Assembly (NCBI GenBank): GCA_016189025.1
Contig: JACPGS010000024.1
Location: forward strand, 1-47,829
From: Candidatus Magasanikiibacteriota bacterium
GTDB taxonomy: Bacteria > Patescibacteriota > Patescibacteriia > Magasanikbacterales > GWA2-37-8
Direction: 5' to 3'
DNA: 47,829 bases
The notes beneath the pieces are model-generated. The model searched no databases, was not told the DNA's origin, and worked only from the letters and a program-made list of their open reading frames with translations. Of this stretch, positions 44,124 through 47,829 are shown piece by piece (position 1 is the stretch's first letter; each line of letters begins with the position of its first letter). The translations under genes and the position numbers were made by a program.

Positions 44124-44846
44124 ATGCTCATCTCCGGCATCCAAAAATTCACTTTGCTGGATTTCCCCGATCGCACCGCCTGCATTGTTTTTACCCCGGG
44201 CTGTGATTTCCGCTGCGGGTACTGCCATAATCCGGAATTCGTGTTACCCGAACAAATTGCTAAGCTACGGCCCAGTTTTATTCCCGAGGCTGTTTTTTTT
44301 AATTTTCTCTCCGAGCGCCGGGGACAAGGCGAGCCGGGGGTGCCCTGGCTGGAGGGAGTGGTAATCACGGGCGGTGAACCCACGCTCCAGCCGGATCTGC
44401 TACCATTTATGCGCCGGCTGAAGGATTTAGGGCTAGCGGTTAAGCTTGACACTAACGGAAACCGTCCGGCCGTGATTGCGGCGGCGCTCTCGGCCGGCCT
44501 CCTTGATTATATCGCCCTGGATGTTAAAACCTCGCTCCCGCACTACCCGGCGTTGGTGGGGCCGCTGGTTAAGCCCGAGAATATCGCCGAGAGCATCCGG
44601 CTGATTAAAGACAGCAGCATTCCTTACGAATTCCGTTCCACTTTGATTAAAGAAGCGCATTCTGATATAATATTGCAGGAGATGGGGGAGCTGATAGCCG
44701 GGGCAAAGTTGCTTTATTTACAGCAATTCCGGCCCGGGATTACTTTAAAGTCCGAATTCGCCGGTTACCATCCGTTTACCCTGGAAGAATTAGAGCAAAT
44801 TGCCGAGCGGTTGAGGTCAAATGTTCAAGAGGTACGGGTGCGATGA
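44124..44846 (+). CDS. nrdG: anaerobic ribonucleotide reductase activating protein (radical SAM)
   Basis: CDFRCGYCHNPE (CxxxCxxC), VVITGGEPTLQ. Confidence 0.92.
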   Translation: MLISGIQKFTLLDFPDRTACIVFTPGCDFRCGYCHNPEFVLPEQIAKLRPSFIPEAVFFNFLSERRGQGEPGVPWLEGVVITGGEPTLQPDLLPFMRRLKDLGLAVKLDTNGNRPAVIAAALSAGLLDYIALDVKTSLPHYPALVGPLVKPENIAESIRLIKDSSIPYEFRSTLIKEAHSDIILQEMGELIAGAKLLYLQQFRPGITLKSEFAGYHPFTLEELEQIAERLRSNVQEVRVR

Positions 44847-45010
44847 AATTCCCTGGTTTAATCTTAATTTTTAATCATATGATGTTTGGACTCGGCAATA
44901 GTCCGATGGGCGTCGGCTTCGGCTGGCTGTTTACGCTCACCTGGGTAGTGTGGTTTGTGGTGGGGGTGCTGGCCATAATGTGGCTGTGGCAGCAGATTAC
45001 TAAAAAATGA
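44843..45010 (+). CDS. small membrane protein (55 aa)
   Basis: MKFPGLILIFNHMMFGLGNSPMGVGFGWLFTLTWVVWFVVGVLAIMWLWQQITKK; 4-nt overlap with nrdG. Confidence 0.55.
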   Translation: MKFPGLILIFNHMMFGLGNSPMGVGFGWLFTLTWVVWFVVGVLAIMWLWQQITKK

Positions 45011-45029
45011 TTAGGTGTATTTTCTGAAT

Positions 45030-45416
45030 ATGAACACCAAACTTATGGAGTGGGTATTACGGATTGCCGTGGCCGGAGAATTTTTGGGCCACGGCGCATT
45101 TGCCTTGCAGGGCAAACCGCAGTGGGTCGGCTGGATTAGTAAGCTGACCGGCGCTGATGCCGCGCTGGCGGGCCAGCTGCTGTTGCTGGTCGGTTTGTTA
45201 GATTTGTTGGTGGCGCTGATAGTTTTGGTTAAGCCGGTGCGGGCAGCAATGCTCTGGGCGGCATTCTGGGGATTCTGGACCGCGCTGGTGCGGCCGCTGG
45301 TTGGCGAGCCGATCTGGGATTTTGTGGAACGATGGGCGAACTGGGGGGCGCCGCTCGCCCTGCTGTTGCTTTACGGCTGGCCGAAGAGCGCGCGGGAGTG
45401 GTTACGTCGTAGTTAG
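45030..45416 (+). CDS. DoxX-like membrane protein
   Basis: AVAGEFLGHGAFALQGKPQW; four hydrophobic segments. Confidence 0.6.
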   Translation: MNTKLMEWVLRIAVAGEFLGHGAFALQGKPQWVGWISKLTGADAALAGQLLLLVGLLDLLVALIVLVKPVRAAMLWAAFWGFWTALVRPLVGEPIWDFVERWANWGAPLALLLLYGWPKSAREWLRRS

Positions 45417-45490
45417 TAGAATATTAAGGGCGTTCGTCTTAAGCAGCGGCAGAAAGGTCGGCCGAACGTCTAATTTTAATCCGAATTTTT

Positions 45491-45766
45491 ATGACCAAAC
45501 CATCAACTCGGCACGCCGCGCTGGTAGGCCTTTTCGTGGTGGCGCTCTACGCAATTTGCTTATTGTGGAGCTTATTTATTACCGATCCGGCCGTCGCCAA
45601 TTTCCATTTACTGTCTCTCAAGCTCACCTTTCCTGGGTTCCAGGGATTTAGCGTCGGGAGTATTATCTGGGGCGGCGTTCTGGCTTTCGTTTACGGATTT
45701 TTAGCGTCGCTGGTTTACCACGCTTTCCACGGTCGCTGCTGCACCGGCATGCGCAGCTCCCCCTAA
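45491..45766 (+). CDS. small membrane protein
   Basis: two TM segments. Confidence 0.55.
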   Translation: MTKPSTRHAALVGLFVVALYAICLLWSLFITDPAVANFHLLSLKLTFPGFQGFSVGSIIWGGVLAFVYGFLASLVYHAFHGRCCTGMRSSP

Positions 45767-45802
45767 CGGGAAGGGGGATCATTTAGAATAGAGGCGCAAT
45801 TT

Positions 45803-46807
45803 ATGGCACGCCTTAAACCGCGGGTAGTTTTTTACAATTTGTGGCCGGAGTTCCGGGCCCTAGCGCGGCGGCAGCTGCCCGGCTGTACCACACGTTTTGT
45901 GGCAGCGCCGCTTGACTTGAATAATGCCGACCGGCGCGCCCAGGTGGTCGGGGTCTTTATTGATTCACGGATTACTGCTAAAATACTTGCCCGACTGCCC
46001 CGGCTTGCTGCCCTGGCCACCTTAAGCACCGGCTTTGATCATATTGATTTGCCGGCTTGCCAGAAGCGGCGGGTGGTAGTGATGAACGTGCCGAGTTATG
46101 GCGAAAATACCGTTGCCGAACATACTTTTGCTTTAATTCTAGGTCTGACGCGCAAGCTATTTGAATCAGTGAAACGGGTAAAAGAAGGACGTTATGATTT
46201 TGTCGGCCTGCGGGGCGTTGATTTAAAAGATAAAACCTTGGGCATTATTGGCACCGGACGCATCGGCAGCCATGTGGCGCAGATTGCCCGGGGGTTTGGT
46301 CTGCGGGTGATTGCTTACGATCCGCACCCCAATCGCGCGCTCTCGCGGGAGTTAAATTTTACCTACATTTCCCTACCGGCGCTCTTGAAACAGTCGGATA
46401 TTATTACCCTGCATTCGCCCCTAACGCCGCAGACGCACCATCTGCTCAACGCGAAAAATCTTAAATTATTAAAGCGGGGCGCGTATCTTATCAATACCGC
46501 GCGCGGCGCTCTGGTGGATCCGGCGGCGCTCTATGCGGCGCTGCAGTCGGGGGCTTTGGCCGGGGCCGGGCTGGACGTGCTGGAGGACGAAAATTTAATT
46601 CAGCATTTTGAAAGCGTAATGCAGTGCTCCGATTGCCAGCTTAAAACTACGCTGCTGAACAATTTAATTATTGATCACCCTCACACTATCGTTACCCCGC
46701 ACAATGCCTTTAACAGCACCGAGGCGCTGGCCCGAATTGTGCACACCACGGTTGAAAACATCCGGAAATTTTTACCAGGGCGGCCGCAAAATGTGGTCGG
46801 GAAGTAA
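45803..46807 (+). CDS. D-2-hydroxyacid dehydrogenase (D-lactate dehydrogenase-like)
   Basis: LGIIGTGRIGSHVAQIARGFGLRVIAYDPHP, LINTARGALVD. Confidence 0.9.
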   Translation: MARLKPRVVFYNLWPEFRALARRQLPGCTTRFVAAPLDLNNADRRAQVVGVFIDSRITAKILARLPRLAALATLSTGFDHIDLPACQKRRVVVMNVPSYGENTVAEHTFALILGLTRKLFESVKRVKEGRYDFVGLRGVDLKDKTLGIIGTGRIGSHVAQIARGFGLRVIAYDPHPNRALSRELNFTYISLPALLKQSDIITLHSPLTPQTHHLLNAKNLKLLKRGAYLINTARGALVDPAALYAALQSGALAGAGLDVLEDENLIQHFESVMQCSDCQLKTTLLNNLIIDHPHTIVTPHNAFNSTEALARIVHTTVENIRKFLPGRPQNVVGK

Positions 46808-46813
46808 CCCTTT

Positions 46814-47140
46814 ATGAAGTTGGGAATAATTTTACAGTCCAATAAACCCGAGCACGTGTGGAATACTTTTCGTCTGGGAATCACTGCCCGGGAAGCCGGT
46901 CATCGGGTAGAAATTTTTTTGCTGAACGAAGGGTCGGAACTGGACACCATTCCTGATAGTGAACATTTTGATATCTCGGCAAAAGTGGCGGAATTCAAAA
47001 ATCAGGCAGGCGAAATTTATGCCTGCGGCACTTGTCTTAAACTGCGCGGCAAGCAAGAGAGCAAGGTTTGTCCGGTCTCCTCGATGTCCGATCTGCTTAA
47101 AATGGTTGAGGGCTCTGACAAAGTTTTAGTTTTTGGTTAA
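46814..47140 (+). CDS. DsrE family protein
   Basis: MKLGIILQSNKPEHVWNTFRLGITAREAGHRVEIFLLNEG, ACGTCLKLR. Confidence 0.75.
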   Translation: MKLGIILQSNKPEHVWNTFRLGITAREAGHRVEIFLLNEGSELDTIPDSEHFDISAKVAEFKNQAGEIYACGTCLKLRGKQESKVCPVSSMSDLLKMVEGSDKVLVFG

Positions 47141-47146
47141 TGATAT

Positions 47147-47590
47147 ATGAAGATTCCCAGTCAGTTGCCTCAGTTCACCAAGGAAACGGTTCTGCTGATT
47201 GTGACCGGACTCCAGGAAGCAGAGTTTTTTCTTGCCGGCGAGGGGAAACTGGATCGCGTCGGCGGTTTCCGAGTGGAGAAGCCGCAGTATTCGGATCGCG
47301 AAGACTTTTCCCGCGGCGGGGGAGCGCTGGTGTTTGAGTCCGGCGCCAAATTTGAGGCACGAAAAAGATTGATCTGGCAGGATTTTCGGCGCCAGTTTAA
47401 GGAACAGCTGGCTAACTTAGTCCGCGCCCATGATTTTACGGCCGTTTACCTGCTGGCGCCGGCGCCGATTAGCGCCACCGTTAAAGCGCTCCTCCCGGCG
47501 GCTCTTCAGAAAAAAATCAAGCGTACCGTGCGCGGCAACTTTTTTAAGGAGCATCCCCTTAAAATTCTGGCGCGGTTGTCGGTTCAGTAA
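47147..47590 (+). CDS. host-attachment-protein-like (eRF1-fold) protein
   Basis: VTGLQEAEFFLAGEGKL...FRRQFKEQLANLVRAHDFTAVYLLAPAP..ALLPAALQKKIKRTVRGNFFKEHPLKI. Confidence 0.6.
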   Translation: MKIPSQLPQFTKETVLLIVTGLQEAEFFLAGEGKLDRVGGFRVEKPQYSDREDFSRGGGALVFESGAKFEARKRLIWQDFRRQFKEQLANLVRAHDFTAVYLLAPAPISATVKALLPAALQKKIKRTVRGNFFKEHPLKILARLSVQ

Positions 47591-47675
47591 TCATCCCGCA
47601 GCCGCGTCCGCGAGGGATTGCCCCGGCCGCGGCTTTACTATTAATTACTCGCTCCGGCGGGGTTTTTGTGGTTAA

Positions 47676-47829
47676 AAATGGCCCGATATGTCCCACGGAC
47701 GTGATAATGTCACCCTTTGAAGGAAGTTAAAATGTCACCCCTATGCTAGAATGATGAGTTACTCTTAACTCATCGCTAGTATGGATACTGACTTTAACTA
47801 CCTTCGTATGACACCACGCGATTTAGAAC
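47676..47829 (+). mobile_element. probable left end of an IS element, truncated by window
   Basis: repeated TGTCCCAC / TGTCACCC / TGTCACCC motifs followed by ORF start MDTDFNYLRMTPRDLE (47781 on). Confidence 0.5.

Overview
The window looks like a chromosomal segment of a Patescibacteria/CPR-type bacterium. I infer this from gene content only (DUF4012, TPR, PP2C-like/propeller and large GT2 proteins, split NrdD, many short intergenic palindromic repeats). Housekeeping genes present: ndk, rpmB, pyrH-like, rplJ-rplL with an L10-type leader, tsaB, mreB, holB, frr, glyS, tpiA, rpmG, a csp gene, a DEAD-box helicase, a fused zwf-gnd, tal, nrdD/nrdG and a D-2-hydroxyacid dehydrogenase. Five tRNAs are present: Asn, Tyr, Thr(TGT), Thr(GGT), Trp. 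Most notable regions: (1) an accessory island at about 30.36-34.11 kb directly behind tRNA-Trp. It carries a MntA/HepT-type pair, a zeta-toxin-like kinase with a small overlapping partner, and an orphan plus ParB-like pair; the first two modules are bounded by copies of the same tRNA-Trp terminator sequence. (2) A PD-(D/E)XK homing-endonuclease-like ORF between two tRNA-Thr genes, with its stop codon inside the downstream tRNA. (3) A family of about 180-bp intergenic repeats (6 copies) with terminal inverted repeats and covarying internal stems. (4) A class III ribonucleotide reductase whose glycyl-radical domain is a separate ORF, with candidate tandem NrdR boxes upstream. No CRISPR array or rRNA was seen. 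All family assignments come from reading the sequence, not from searches.
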